Assembly (NCBI GenBank): GCA_021399445.1
Contig: JAJTUQ010000005.1
Coordinates: 372,001-436,000 of the forward strand
Source: Xylogone sp. PMI_703
Lineage: Eukaryota > Ascomycota > Leotiomycetes
Direction: 5' to 3'
Length of the DNA stretch: 64,000 nucleotides
How positions within the stretch are numbered: position 1 is the stretch's first letter; each line of letters begins with the position of its first letter. The position numbers were made by a program, and so were the translations under genes. Of the stretch, positions 1-11,818 are shown in pieces. The notes beneath the pieces are model-generated. The model worked only from the letters and a program-made list of their open reading frames with translations, did no database searches and had not been told where the DNA came from.

Positions 1-121
1 CGAGTGCCCAGGCTTGGCTCTTGCTTGTTGTAACGCGTCGGGGGGTATAAAGAATAGTAAAAGGCCCCTTACCTCCTCCCTTGCTCACTACCAGAGTCAG
101 CATCCCTCAAAGATACCGTCA

Positions 122-1975
122 ATGGCCACCTTGGAAATCGAAAAGGACCTCCCGTCCGCGGTTCATGACCCGGATATTAACGCTCATGGGTCTGATAAGT
201 CGGATGCTGCGTCTGTACTCAAGCTGGACCAGCATGGCTTGCCTCTCGTGCCCCAACCAAGTGACCACAAAGACGATCCGCTGGTATGTCCAAATATTAT
301 CGGCGTCAAGCATCTGAGCGCTTAATCTAACATCGTGGATTTAGAACTGGTCGAAATGGTATAAATATTATGTCTTGACCTTGCTGTGCCTCCTCGCCTT
401 CGTCGTACAGTGTACGCTAAGCTCGATTTCTATCTGTTTTCATTTTCATAAACCTAACTGTTCTTAGTTGGAGCTGGCATGATCACACCCGCATTGGCCG
501 AAATAGCAAAACGATATGATACTTCTATACAGCGGATGTCATATATGATTACTTCGTACATTCTGTTCACCGGCGTAATCCCGCTTCTGATAACGCCTTT
601 TGTAAACATCTATGGCCGACGACCTGCTTATCTTGTAAGTCTTCTGCAACAACATGGATTTTGTTCTTAGCTGACTATATCCTGTTAGATCTTCACACTG
701 ATTGGTATCGCGGGTAATATTGGATCTGGATATGCTCCTACTTATGCCACGCAAATTGTGTGCCGTTGCGTTGTCGGTATTGGATCAAGTGTTGCACTCG
801 CCATTGGAGGTGCTACGGTATGTTTAACTTCTAAATTGGCATATATATACTCTATAGGAAGGGCATCAATACTGATCTCAACATAGATTTGTGATATGTT
901 CTTCCAAGGCGAGCGTGGATATTTCATCGGAATATATGCATTGGCTTTGACGAACGGAGTGAGTTTACCTAGCATCCAAACTCTTCCGTCTGTATGACTA
1001 AAGAGTAAACTTAATTCTCTAGCCACATCTTGGTCCTATTCCTGGTGGTTACATTGCCCTGCGTCTCGGATATCAATGGATTTTCTTTGTAAGTTCTATA
1101 TTCCAGGTCCTCGCACCTAAGCTGACAGTGTCAAGGTTCAAGCGATTATGATGGCTTCGCTTCTAGTTGTTTTTGCAGTATCTTTCCCAGAAAGTCTTTT
1201 CTCTCGAACCGAATTCAGCAACCTTGAAGGCCGTTCATACTGGCAAAGGATGACTTTTCAGGGGAAGATAGTGAACCACAGCCTCCGATTGTCCAACTTC
1301 CTGCACAATTTCAGGATGCTCAAATACTGGTCCATCACCCTTACCTGCATCTACTACATGATGGCCAACACCTTTGGTTCGCTACTTTTCACTCTCACTA
1401 TGACTAGTATTTGTAAAGAGCTTTACGGGTACAACACCGCCCAGACAGGTCTGCTGCTCGGTATTCCGCAGACGGTTGGCTGTCTCATTGGCGAGTCGTG
1501 CACTGGTTGGATCTCGGACTGGCTGATCAATCGCTATGCCTCCCGTCATGACGGCTACCGCAAGCCCGAAGTACGTTTATACCTCGCACCTTTGGGCCTG
1601 TTCCTGCCCATAGGCCTGATTATCCACGGCGTGTGTGTTCAGCACAGAGCTCCCTGGATCGCCCTCGCCATCGCCATGGTTGTAACTTCCTTTGGAGTCC
1701 AGGCCGGCACCACGATCACGTACTCGTACTGCAGTGACTGCTACAAGCCTCAGGCGGCGGAAGTTTCAACCATCATCAACCTCTTCCGTTTCGTTTTTGC
1801 TTTCACCCTTGGATTCTATATTCTACCATTTGCTGAGCGGAATGGTTTCGACGTGGCTTGGGGCACCATCGCCGCTATACAGTTTGCATCCTGGTTGCTG
1901 CTGCTGCTCCTTATCTGGAAGGGCGAAAAGATCCGGCAGGCACAAGGCACGCCGAACCTGCATGAAGATCTATGA
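122..1975 (+). CDS. MFS transporter (DHA1-like drug/metabolite:H+ antiporter type)
   Basis: Predicted 12-TM plasma-membrane transporter of the major facilitator superfamily. The model has seven exons: 122-283, 345-411, 468-634, 689-817, 887-958, 1023-1088 and 1136-1975. All joins are GT-AG and the sum is 1503 nt (500 aa). The hydrophilic N-terminus (about 54 aa) leads into NWSKWYKYY. The loop motif YGRRP sits between TM2 and TM3, as in the family, and the long last exon carries the second six-TM half. The start ATG at 122 is followed by an acidic, Lys-rich leader typical of these transporters. It points away from the A-T-R reductase gene that follows on the opposite strand and is a reasonable efflux partner for that gene group, though substrate cannot be inferred. 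No lesion was seen. Confidence 0.85.
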
Positions 1976-2474
1976 TTAGTATGTCAGTTATACGTATATC
2001 TGTAGTCAAATATCTGGGTTATCTGTGATCAAAGTGCCAATAACTACTATATCTCTTCGATTCTTAGCTGCCAATTTTAAACCTATATGACTTTATTATT
2101 CATGTTTGGAAGTCTCTAGTGAAATACCTTACGTAGCCCCAGTCCATATACAACCCGAGTCATTCTTACTTGTAGCTACCTGATACTTGCCAATTGGAAT
2201 GTTGATCTCTATATCTTATGAGAATTAGAATGCATCACTACGAAAGTCTAGCACGGGGCCATAACTTTCTATAGCAAAGTAAGAAAAGATAACTAAATTG
2301 AACTGAGCTGAACTACTGAATTAACTATAATAATCGAGTCATTCGCAAGTATATAGTCATATTATGGTCCATTTTGGTGCATGTTCCAACCAGTAGTTAG
2401 GGCAGAAGCCAAGAGGCAGAATATCATCATTAATATACTACAGATTTACCATAACAATTTTATGTATTGATTCA
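1976..2474. other. Convergent 3' intergenic region
   Basis: AT-rich spacer between two converging genes (MFS transporter and A-T-R reductase). It should hold both 3' UTRs. No ORF or repeat was recognised. Confidence 0.5.
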
Positions 2475-5400
2475 CTATAGAAAGTCACTAGTCCAAAACA
2501 CGGCTTCTTCAACCAGACTTTGAGTATCTCCTGTTACATCAAGACAAATAACGTCAATATTTTCGCCTTTCTTTGCTGATATTCTTGACTTCTCGAGGTC
2601 GTCACCAGCTGTGATAATCAGGAACCTTACTCGGCAAGAAGGTACATTTCGAATGTCATCTCTATCCACAATCGTGAGAGCAGGGCTTCCAGTAGAATGA
2701 GGACCAGTAACAGGGCCATTTAAATCCGTGAGTTCTTCTGCTTTGCCATTCACTTTTGTTGCAGCAACTCCGTTAACACTTTTACTAAAACCAACAGCTA
2801 GAGAATCTAGGACAGGAATACCAAGCCGCATCGACACTAGAGATGCAACCAAATCCACAGCCGCAAATTCAGAATTACCGACTGGAATTGATGCAGAACT
2901 GCTGAAGGCGACGACTGGACGCAGTTTCAGTTGTGGCTGGAGTGGAAGATTCCAGCTTGTCGTTGTGAACTGTTGAATCATCTTCGTTACTAGGGATTGG
3001 TCGGGCGCTTGCACTTTAGAAAAGGAATCGGACCAGCGTTGGGATTTCTGTGTCTCGAATTCAACGGCACTACGAGCTGTGGAGGCATCAAATCGGCGTC
3101 TAAAGTGCTCCAGAAGCTTCAATGGCGGGTTTGCCACTGGATCATTGGAAGCCTGAAGGAGCTTCAACCAAGCCGGCGGATCAACAATATCGAATTTGAG
3201 GCCTGCCCGCTGTAAATATGGAAGGAGGTCTCGATTCCAGTGAATGGTGCGCGGATTAATGAGATTAAAGACCCCTGTTGCGGCCCTTGAGTTGGAAATT
3301 TCGATCACAGCTCGAGCAACCACATCGACGGGCGTCCATCGAAGATCTTCATCGACGCTGGGTAGTGCGTTTATCGTTTTAGCTGTCTGTATCATAAGAG
3401 GGATTGCTTCGGAGCTGTTCCAGATACCATGGCTGGTGTCACCAATAATTTGGCCAATTCGGAGAATATAAGCCCGGATCCCAACTTGAGCAACAGCATT
3501 CATGCATAAGTGTTCTGCCACCAACTTCGATTGACCGTAACCTGTAGTCTGCGCGTTTGAAAAATGTGTGGGTAAAGCTTCCGGGACGGTCTTGTCCTGT
3601 GTTCGAACAACTGTGCCTACAGATGAGCAAAAGCTAAACGTCGCAGGTTTGTCTCCATGAGCTTCCAGACACAAATCAATCAGATTTTTCAGTCCAGCAA
3701 TACAGTCTCGCTCGAAACTGCTCAGGCGCAAATTAAAGTTGACATTCCAGGCACAGTGGTATAGAATTGTTATTTCGCTAGTAATCTTCTCAAATACCTT
3801 CTTCTCAAGCCCAAGTGATGGGAGAGATAAGTCAGACTGCAGACAAATAACTTTCTGCCGAGCAATAGATGAGAGGCCCGTATAAAGCTTTCGTAAATGC
3901 AGTGATTGAATTACTCGGTTCCTGGCTTCTGCCGGAGAACTCGCTCGGACAAGGCAGTATACCTTCTTTACATTATTGGATCGAACCAATATAGCTAGCA
4001 TATGTGCACCTAATGAACCTGTAGCACCAGTAAGGACCTAAAAATGTGATCTTAGTAAATAACTCGGCACCTCAGTCAGGCGGATGTTACTTACAATGTG
4101 CTCACCCTCGGATGACTTTGCTCGTGGAACATGTTGCTTAAAATGATTGTATTTTGCAATCAAGCTACGAATCTGGTCATCGTTGGATTGTGATTCAACT
4201 TCGAGGCCACGATGGATTGAATATAGATATGTCGATAATGAACGGATTGTTGGATGATCGAAAACCACATTAAAACCGAGGCTCTGTCCGTTGAAATTGA
4301 TCTTCCTTACAAGGAAACCTCGTAATCTGCTAGCTTGGAGTGAGTTCAATCCTAACTCAAAAAAATCCGTATCCTCAGCCACCTGGACAGGACTAAGAAT
4401 TTTTGATACTTCTGACTGGACCAAATCATGCATCTCGGTGGCAGTTAGGGAAACTGCCCCCCCTGCGTAGGTATTGTTGTAGAACTGGGTAATTTCTTCG
4501 CTGAATTGGTTATAGAATGCCTTCCGAATGATAGTGCCTTTATCGGTCTTGGGATACGAAGTTCCTTGTGGCAGTATGACTACCATCTCTTTGCTAATTT
4601 TTGCATATTCAGGTGACATCGCCTGAGCAGCTTCAATCTCAGGCCAAATCTGTTCGAGAAGGGCTGTTTGAGGCAAATCGGATGATTCAGGTATTATCAG
4701 CATCCCCGGGTAGGGCTTTCCCACGCCAAAAACCACTACAGCCGCTACCAATGGGTGTTGTACTACTGCTCCTTCAATATCAATAGGGTTAACCTTTTCT
4801 CCATTCTCTAGGACAATCACGTCATCATTTCGACCACAATATTTCCAAGCATTGATTGTTGGGTGCTTCATAAAAAGATCTTTGGTAGCATAGGAGCCAT
4901 CCTCTCGATTCGACATAGCCTTGGAGGGTAAGCCATCTAAGCAGACCAGTTCGTAGAGTCCTTCCCCTCTAGGTTCAAATGAAATATATGGCTCTGTCTC
5001 CGCAGTCGGGCGCAAGTAATTCCAGTACTTATCATCTTTAGGTCTATTAGATGTCATCAAGGGACCAGTCTCGCTCCTATATGGTAGTTGTTAGCAAACC
5101 AATCTGTTTATGCCAGCTTACCAATTCGTAAGGCTTATACGTACATCCCGTATCTGCTAACCAGGTTTACACCTTTATCAACCAACATATCTCCCAGCGA
5201 ATCTGGGCATGGCGAGCCCCCAAAGGTAACCAGCTTCAGCCGCTTTAGTAGTTCGATTCCTTTAGTGGATTCTGAAAGGACCTTGAGCGCGTATGGGACC
5301 GCCGAGAAAATCTCAAAATCGTGGCTTTCTAGTGTTTGGATTAGGTAGTCCTTGGTTAACGGCAATGACACGTTGTAAAGGTATACAGGAACACCAGTTA

Positions 5401-6163
5401 ACATAGCACGAAATAGACTAGCGATTCCATGGGTGTGAAATAGAGGCAAAGTCAAGAAACAGCGTAAGCTAAACTTCTTTATATTTCTTTGATAATTAGC
5501 CAGGGCCCCTCGTTGCGTTAGGCGGACTGCTTTGGGAGGTCCAGTTGAGCCACTGGAATGGAAAACCCATACTGCATTTCTGTGTTCCACAGTCATATCA
5601 AAGGCAGGAGTCAGATTTGTGTCTTGATATTGGGAAATCGGCCGATCATACGCAGTTTGATTAACAATGGGTATGCTGACAACTCCAGGAATATCACATA
5701 TTTTCTCTCGGAAAGCGGGTTGAACGACAACATATTTTGTATTTGTGTCATTCAAAAGTCTTTGGTATGCTGGTGTAGTCAACCGCGGCGAGAGGAACAT
5801 GACCGTATGCCCCAACTTTGTGAGAGCCAGTATCGTGGTAATATAGTCGAGATCAGAGACACCTAGTAATCCAACCGTCATAGGCTCTTCACTCGATGAC
5901 TTCCTCGCAGGAATATCCGGTATGTATAACTCGGCGGCTCGAAAGGCATAGCTGTCGAGCTGAAGCATGCTGTAGCCGACGTAGTTGACAGTAGATGAAG
6001 GATAAAACACTACCGGTTGGCCAGAGTTGCAAGCTGCCTGAGTCCGCAAAAGCTCATCGATAGTCCGATAGGAATCTGGCGGTATTTTTGTTCCGTCTTG
6101 GATGCCATTGTGTAATCCATTATGCGCCAACTGAGAGAGCCGGTCTCCGTTTTCTTGAATCAT
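2475..6163 (-). CDS. NRPS-like adenylate-forming reductase (A-T-R)
   Basis: Three exons (6163-5145, 5076-4095, 4037-2475) sum to 3564 nt (1187 aa). The adenylation domain occupies roughly residues 1-490, with the SSGSTGPPK phosphate-binding motif near residue 205. Splicing across the first intron creates YGMSETG, the core motif of AMP-binding enzymes. A thiolation domain follows with ELGLNSL, the Ser near residue 584 being the phosphopantetheine site. The thioester reductase domain starts at about residue 667, where the second splice creates VLTGATGSLGAH (NADPH-binding Rossmann fold), and GYGQSK near 832 is the YxxxK catalytic pair. There is no condensation domain. Family knowledge: such enzymes activate a carboxylic acid, load it on the carrier and release it reductively as an aldehyde or alcohol. 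The acid substrate here is unknown. The gene shares a promoter with the dioxygenase at 7226. Confidence 0.9.
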
Positions 6164-6331
6164 GTTAGGTTATACTTGGGTAATTAAGGAGTGGAATACG
6201 GAGGAGGTATCTTCAACTTCACATGTCCGATACACTGTATTAACTAAGATATTAAATGGGTTATGAGGTTATGCTTGGCGCGAGACTTTTATGCCTCCGT
6301 ATAACTGTTCCGGGGTTTCCAATCCCGCCAA

Positions 6332-6369
6332 ATGCGGGTCCCACCCGAGCTGATAGATGTCCCCCGCAT
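6332..6369. promoter_or_regulatory. Palindromic element copy 1 (CGGGT-N3-ACCCG)
   Basis: ATGCGGGTCCCACCCGAGCT begins this copy. The perfect inverted arms CGGGT/ACCCG are three bases apart, and CCCCCGCAT lies 11 bases past the shared start. It reads as CGG-N7-CCG, the type of site bound by Zn2Cys6 factors. Confidence 0.45.
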
Positions 6370-6440
6370 TTCGAATTTAGATGCTCTTTGCAGGGTGACC
6401 AGAACTACCATGGAACAAATCCGGGTGGTTGTGCCCCTCA

Positions 6441-6480
6441 ATGCGGGTCACACCCGAGCTCGTAAGAAATCTCCCCGAGG
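6441..6480. promoter_or_regulatory. Palindromic element copy 2 (CGGGT-N3-ACCCG)
   Basis: ATGCGGGTCACACCCGAGCT matches copy 1 in 19 of its first 20 bases and has the same CGG-N7-CCG geometry. It is followed at a similar distance by a CTCCCC block. Confidence 0.45.
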
Positions 6481-6814
6481 TCGAGAAGCGGAAAGTATCA
6501 CGTGCTACGATGTCACGAGACCGCGGAAGGCAAAACAAGAGAACAGCAATACGGCCGCAACAACAATACAATGGTGATTGTCAATATTGTAATACGCACT
6601 TTAGGTTAAAAGCTCCAAGCGGAACCAATTTGAGGTGGCAGTAAGACGGACAAATACCTGCAAGTTACCGTAATCGGACAAAGCTGCGGAAGACAAGCCC
6701 CCGCCTTCGACACTAGAACGTTGCTATCATCACCAGTTGCGATGCCAAGTGCATGTATATATGGCTTAGAATCTGCTCTCTACCATTCAGCCTCGTCTTA
6801 ATGTTGTAGTTCGC

Positions 6815-6855
6815 ATTGCGGGTCCGTCAGACCCGGTGAGAATGATCCCCCAGAA
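6815..6855. promoter_or_regulatory. Palindromic element copy 3 (CGGGTC-N5-GACCCG)
   Basis: ATTGCGGGTCCGTCAGACCC starts this copy. The inverted arms CGGGTC/GACCCG are wider apart (CGG-N11-CCG) than in the other two copies. A TCCCCC block follows, as in copies 1 and 2. Confidence 0.4.
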
Positions 6856-7225
6856 ATTGGTCCACGAGATGAGACGAACGGCCGTAAGGCCCAAACCCCT
6901 GCAGCCGAGGCAGTCTGATGGTGACGCTGTCTCTTTGAGGCTGGCGTGCAGCGCACTTGGCAACAGAACATACGATGAGTGAATGACGCGTAATTCATAT
7001 ATCATTGTTCATCAGTAATTGCGAATATGAGTTGCAAGTTTGATTGATTCAGGCCATGTTCACGGTCTATTAAAGACATCAAACGCATTGATATTGATAT
7101 ATGTAACTTGCAGTAACCTGTCATTGGCTTGGCAACAAAATCTGCTACTCTTCTCATCGTTATAGAAACATAAGAGGATTGTGCGTGAGAATCAACTACA
7201 ACGCCGTAGTATATCTCGATTTAGC

Positions 7226-9023
7226 ATGACAAACAATAGTATGGACGGAGATAAAACGGTAAAAAGGCCATTTAACGATTGGCCGAATGATGCAGGAGTA
7301 AGTAAACCCAATCCTAGTCCATCTCCACTCACAACATGCATCCACCGTGCTGAAACATAGAATAGTTCAATGCGAGTATAGAGCATCGTGAACCAGTAGA
7401 ACTCGCCGTGAAAGGCCACCTTCCATTATCTCTCGCCGGCACTCTATACAGAACTGGACCCGGCCATTATCAACTGGAAGACACTGCATCCGGACCGTTT
7501 AAACTGAGCCACTGGTTCGGTATGTTATAATCATAATAACCAATATCCATCAATATACTAATCCATTGCCACTAGATGGGTTCACTCATGTGCACAGATT
7601 CCAGCTTGTTCCAGGGCCCAACGACTCTTGCGCCGTGTTTTACACCTCCAGACGACAGGTTGACCCTCTTCTGGACCACATCCATAAAACGGGTAAACTG
7701 GACATGATAACTTTCGGACAGAAGAAAGACCCTTGTGAGAGCATCTTCCACAAGTTGAAGTGCGTTTTCGAATCTAGCAATCTAAATCCCGACCTTGTCA
7801 ATGTTGGAGTCACTATATCGGCCAGCCCTGCGGGGTCACCGACGGCAATGAGAGCTACCGAAAAGGCTTCCAATGGCCAACCTCGGAAAGTCTTGGTTAT
7901 ACGAACCGATGCTAATTTCATAAAAGAAATAGACCTGGAATCGCTCGAACCGATGGGAGTGACACAGCAGAAGACCCTGCATCCGGATCTGAAAGGACCT
8001 CTATCCGGGGCACACTCTCAATACGACCCCGAAAACGGCGATGTGTACAATTACAACCTCAACCTTGGTCGTACTTGTACTTATCGTATCTTCCGGTCAT
8101 CGCTGAAAACTGGAAAAACTGAGGTCATAGCCACCATCTCAGATAGCAAAATCCCTCCGGCTTACATACATTCTTTTTTCCTCACCAAGGATTTTGTTAT
8201 CCTCGCCGTATGGGGCTCGCATCTTGCAGGGGGAGGAGTCAAGATTCTATGGGACCGAAATATGGTAGATGCGATCAAACCAGTCGATGCTAGACAGCCT
8301 GTGAAATGGCTTGTGGTTGACCGGAGACACGGCAAGGGTCTTGTTGCCACTTTTGAGAGTCCAGCTATGTTCAGTTTTCATACCGTGAATTCCTGGCAGC
8401 AGGCAAACTCCGAGGATAACAGTTCAGTAGATATCTATTGCGATATCATTCAGTATTCAAATTCAGACATCCTCCATCGTTTCTACTATGACAACCTTCT
8501 CTCAACTGGTCCAGGGGTCTCAAACTATGCTGGAGAGGATAAAAATCAAAGGACTGCTGCAAGCCTCACTAGATATCGGCTTAAAGATGTGCTACACAGC
8601 GCCAGTACTCTACATAAGCCAAAATCTGCAAGAAGTGCAGAGATGGTGTTACAGGCAAATGGCCCCCTAGTTGGAGATCTCCCAACAATTAATCCTTCCT
8701 ACTTTATGAAAAAGTCCAGATACGTCTATTCCGTCGTCGACCGGGGGTATTCTTCTTGGGTTGATTCAATATCTAAACTAGATACTGAGACCAAGGAGTC
8801 CACCTACTGGATGCACCCGAGGCATACTCCCGGTGAGCCAATATTTGTCCAAGATCCTCACAGGGAGGGAGAAGATGCTGGATACATACTTAGTGTTATT
8901 CTGGACGGCGATAAAGGCACGAGTTATCTGCTTTGTCTTGATGCGAAAACGATGACGGAAGTTGGTCGAGCTGAGTGCGATGTTGCTGTAGGAATGGGAT
9001 TTCATGGTAGTTTTGTGGCTTGA
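7226..9023 (+). CDS. Carotenoid-oxygenase-family (CCD/lignostilbene dioxygenase-like) protein
   Basis: A non-heme Fe(II) dioxygenase of the RPE65/carotenoid cleavage family. These enzymes cleave C=C bonds of carotenoids or stilbene-type phenylpropenes. Exons are 7226-7297, 7366-7519 and 7576-9023 (1674 nt, 557 aa). The two upstream exons supply the family N-terminus, including WPNDAGF across the first splice and LYRTGPGHY. The four iron-binding His are visible at about residues 222 (SGAHSQYD), 274 (YIHSFF), 344 (FSFHTVN) and 552 (GFHGSF, five residues from the end). The length is usual for fungal members. No signal peptide is seen. The neighbourhood (A-T-R reductase, BVMO, MFS) hints at a specialised-metabolism role. 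The retinal-forming and the aryl-alkene-cleaving subclasses cannot be separated by eye. Confidence 0.9.
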
Positions 9024-9750
9024 CGGCGTTCGAATGAGCAGTTGATATTCTTATGTCCTTTTCTTTCAAACAAATTGTAGTAATTGTAATTATTGATGAC
9101 ATTCGAAAAGGGAAGTCAAAACCAGAATTTAAGCTGGATTAATTCTTCGAAGTTGTTCAGTCAATGTTGAGGACCACCACTTTTGTCTTTATTACAATTT
9201 TTATTTAAATTCACGTGTTAATTAATTAATTCATCTTTCATCTCAACTGTGAAGCCTTTTAACTGTCAATACTTGAAATCGTTTCTGTAACAGGCAAAAG
9301 CTCTGCTCCACATCTACTATTACGTTGAATTTGATTTACAATTACGATAGTTCCATTTCCATGCTCGCGTAACATCTTGGATTTCATATATACAAGTTGC
9401 ATATTTTTTAATTGCTGCATATCTTTGCATAGTAATATGTAAAGCAAATGCGAGGCATTTACGATAATAGTGGGCTCTGTCACTGATCTTAACGAGTGGA
9501 AATACTTACTGGCAAGTGAAATGCAGTGGAACGTTCTCAAGGGTTTGAATATAGCCGACATATTTCAATGGAAAGTGAACATACATAAAACTGTCTTGTT
9601 TTGACGTCTATGAAAAACTGTATTGCTTATTCGTTACACCTCTTTCTACTCGCAACAACCTACAGAAATCATAACACCCCGGGAATCATCGACTACATAT
9701 CGTGTCATATCGCAAAACATACTACAAAATCAGAGTATATCCGTGTACCT
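9024..9750. other. Convergent 3' intergenic region
   Basis: AT-rich spacer between the converging dioxygenase and BVMO genes. No gene, RNA or repeat was recognised. Confidence 0.5.
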
Positions 9751-11818
9751 CTAGATCTCTAGCTCGTCCATATACCAGGCCATCTGACCAAAACCGTTCT
9801 CATCCCTGACGCTCTGTCCGTTGCCTAACCAGCGGAAGCGGTTATTGCTTCTCCATGTGATATCGAAATGTTCGGAACCAATATTCTCAAGACATTCCTT
9901 GAAGTGCAAGATGGTGCCTGCGTAAGTTCCAGTGACAACACCGCTTTCTTTTCCATTCTTGTACCAAGAGCGACATTTATCAGCCCAGACCGTGCGCTTG
10001 AGGAATTCTTGCGAGTAGGTGTTGAAGTCTGCAACGGATTCGGCTTTGGGGGTGAATGATCTAGGTCTATGGTTAGCTACTATTTTATCCTCTCACGGGG
10101 GTGTGCGCCGCTTACTTGATGTCTTGCCTAGCGATCTTCTCCGACCACTTCAAGAGATAATCGCACGTCCAGCTAATCTGTCTCAGCACCGAACCATGCG
10201 AGATAACAGCATTAGGTCCGTTGAACATGAAGTAGTTCGGCATGCTATCGACCTGCACAGAGAAGAAAGCATCAGGATTGACCTTCCACCGCTCTTCTAA
10301 CGTCGCACCCTTCAATCCAACGAGCTTCCACGGTGGAATGAAAGAGGTGTCGAAGCCGGTCGCACAAACGATGAGGTCAAACTCCTGCTCGCCCTCAGCG
10401 GTACGAATACCTTTCTCCGTGATTTCTTCTATGCCTGACCAGCATATGCTAGCATTTTCTTGCTGTAAAGCCTCAAGGTAGCCATCACCTGGAGACAGAC
10501 GGCGACAACCAGGGTGGAATTTGGGGATCATCTTGGCTGCCATCTCCGGATTGGCCTTCATGATTTCTTCCATCTGTGCTTTGCACATCGCTTCAAGGCC
10601 AACTTGGAATGGGTGGCCTGTGTACATGCCGAAAAAGAAACCATTGACGCTGTGGAAGTGATGTGTTAGTTAGGTTGGTACGTGAAGAGATAACGGCTAT
10701 TTTGAAGTAAACTTACGAAGCTTCTAGTTCCTTGCATAGGGCAAAAAGTGACTTAGGATCATCTCTGAACTTTTGTTTCTCCTCCTCAGTGTATGCAAAG
10801 TTCTTTCCATCCTTTGCCTTGTCTGCACAAAAGTTGATTGATATCCAGCTAGGGCCGCGGATATAGGTAGTCAACTTGGACACCTTCGGTTGCATGGCAG
10901 CAACAATCTGGATTCCAGTCGAGCCATTACCAATAACGGCAACCTTCTTACCTTCCCACTTGTATGAGCTGTCCCTGTAAGGTTGTCAGCTTAAAGGGCT
11001 CCCTCTTGTAGACTAATACCGTCGAACAAATAGAATTCTACTCACCAGTTCGCACTATGCATCAACTTCCCCTTAAAGTTCTTCAATCCCTTAATCTCAG
11101 GCCATTTCCATTTGCTAATAGCCTAGCGTTAGTGAAGACAAGCTACAAGGAGTTTGATATTGGCTTACTTCAGGAATCCAGCTCCATTCACAAGGATATC
11201 GGCCTCGTCTTGCTGGACGGCGCCATTAATTTCCACAGTAATGTCCCATTTACCCTTTTCATCGTTCCAGATAGTTGAGAGAATCTTAGAATTGAATTTG
11301 ACGTGTTTGTCGAGGTTATACTTGGCGGTAGTACGCTTGATGTATGCGTGGATCTCAGGGCCGGGAGAGTAGAAATGTGACCAATCTGGGTTGGGCTCGA
11401 ACACAAAAGTGTAGGCATCTTGAAGAGCTTGTTAGCAGCCAATAGTGGGAGAGATGCTTGTCAATGTTCCACTACTTACGAGACGGAATATCGCTAGAAA
11501 CGTCGTCAGCATGATTGATCGTGCAGAGATTTAAGGTTTTCCGACTTACCATGCAACACCAGGGTATCGATTCTCATACCAGGTGCCACCAACATCAGGG
11601 TTCTTCTCGTAAATCTGCAAGTCGATCACATCTTCCAGCTTACATTCATGCTGAATCTTGTGTGCTAGAGTGAGACCCGAGTATCCTGCACCGACACAAA
11701 CCATTCGGAGCTTCCTGCGAGTGAGCACTGGCTGATCCAGGATTGGGGCCCAGTTGGCTGGCACATCGAGGTGGGCGCCATTCTCAACAGGCGAGTTTGC
11801 TTCCAGAGTAGGTGCCAT
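9751..11818 (-). CDS. Baeyer-Villiger-type flavin monooxygenase
   Basis: An FAD/NADPH monooxygenase inserting oxygen next to ketones or oxidising heteroatoms. Seven exons: 11818-11550, 11493-11480, 11418-11169, 11114-11046, 10974-10717, 10649-10116 and 10060-9751 (1704 nt, 567 aa). Exon 2 is only 14 nt and encodes the CDIPSH joint. The FAD-binding GAGYSG lies near residue 44, followed by GGTWYENRYPG. The NADPH-binding GNGSTG is in exon 5. The BVMO fingerprint is complete in the order FKGKLMHSANW (F-x-G-x3-H-x3-W), created partly by splicing. The start at 11818 (MAPTLEANS) gives a usual leader; an upstream TTG was ignored. It faces the dioxygenase gene tail to tail and may belong to the same pathway. 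Confidence 0.9.

Larger units (their letters stand above)
6164..7225. promoter_or_regulatory. Shared bidirectional promoter of the A-T-R reductase and the dioxygenase
   Basis: A 1.06-kb gap separates two diverging start codons (6163 minus, 7226 plus). It contains three copies of a roughly 40-bp element with a CGGGT...ACCCG palindrome, listed separately. The spacing and repeated palindromes fit coordinated control of both genes, but this is inference. No transcription factor gene was found in the window. Confidence 0.5.
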
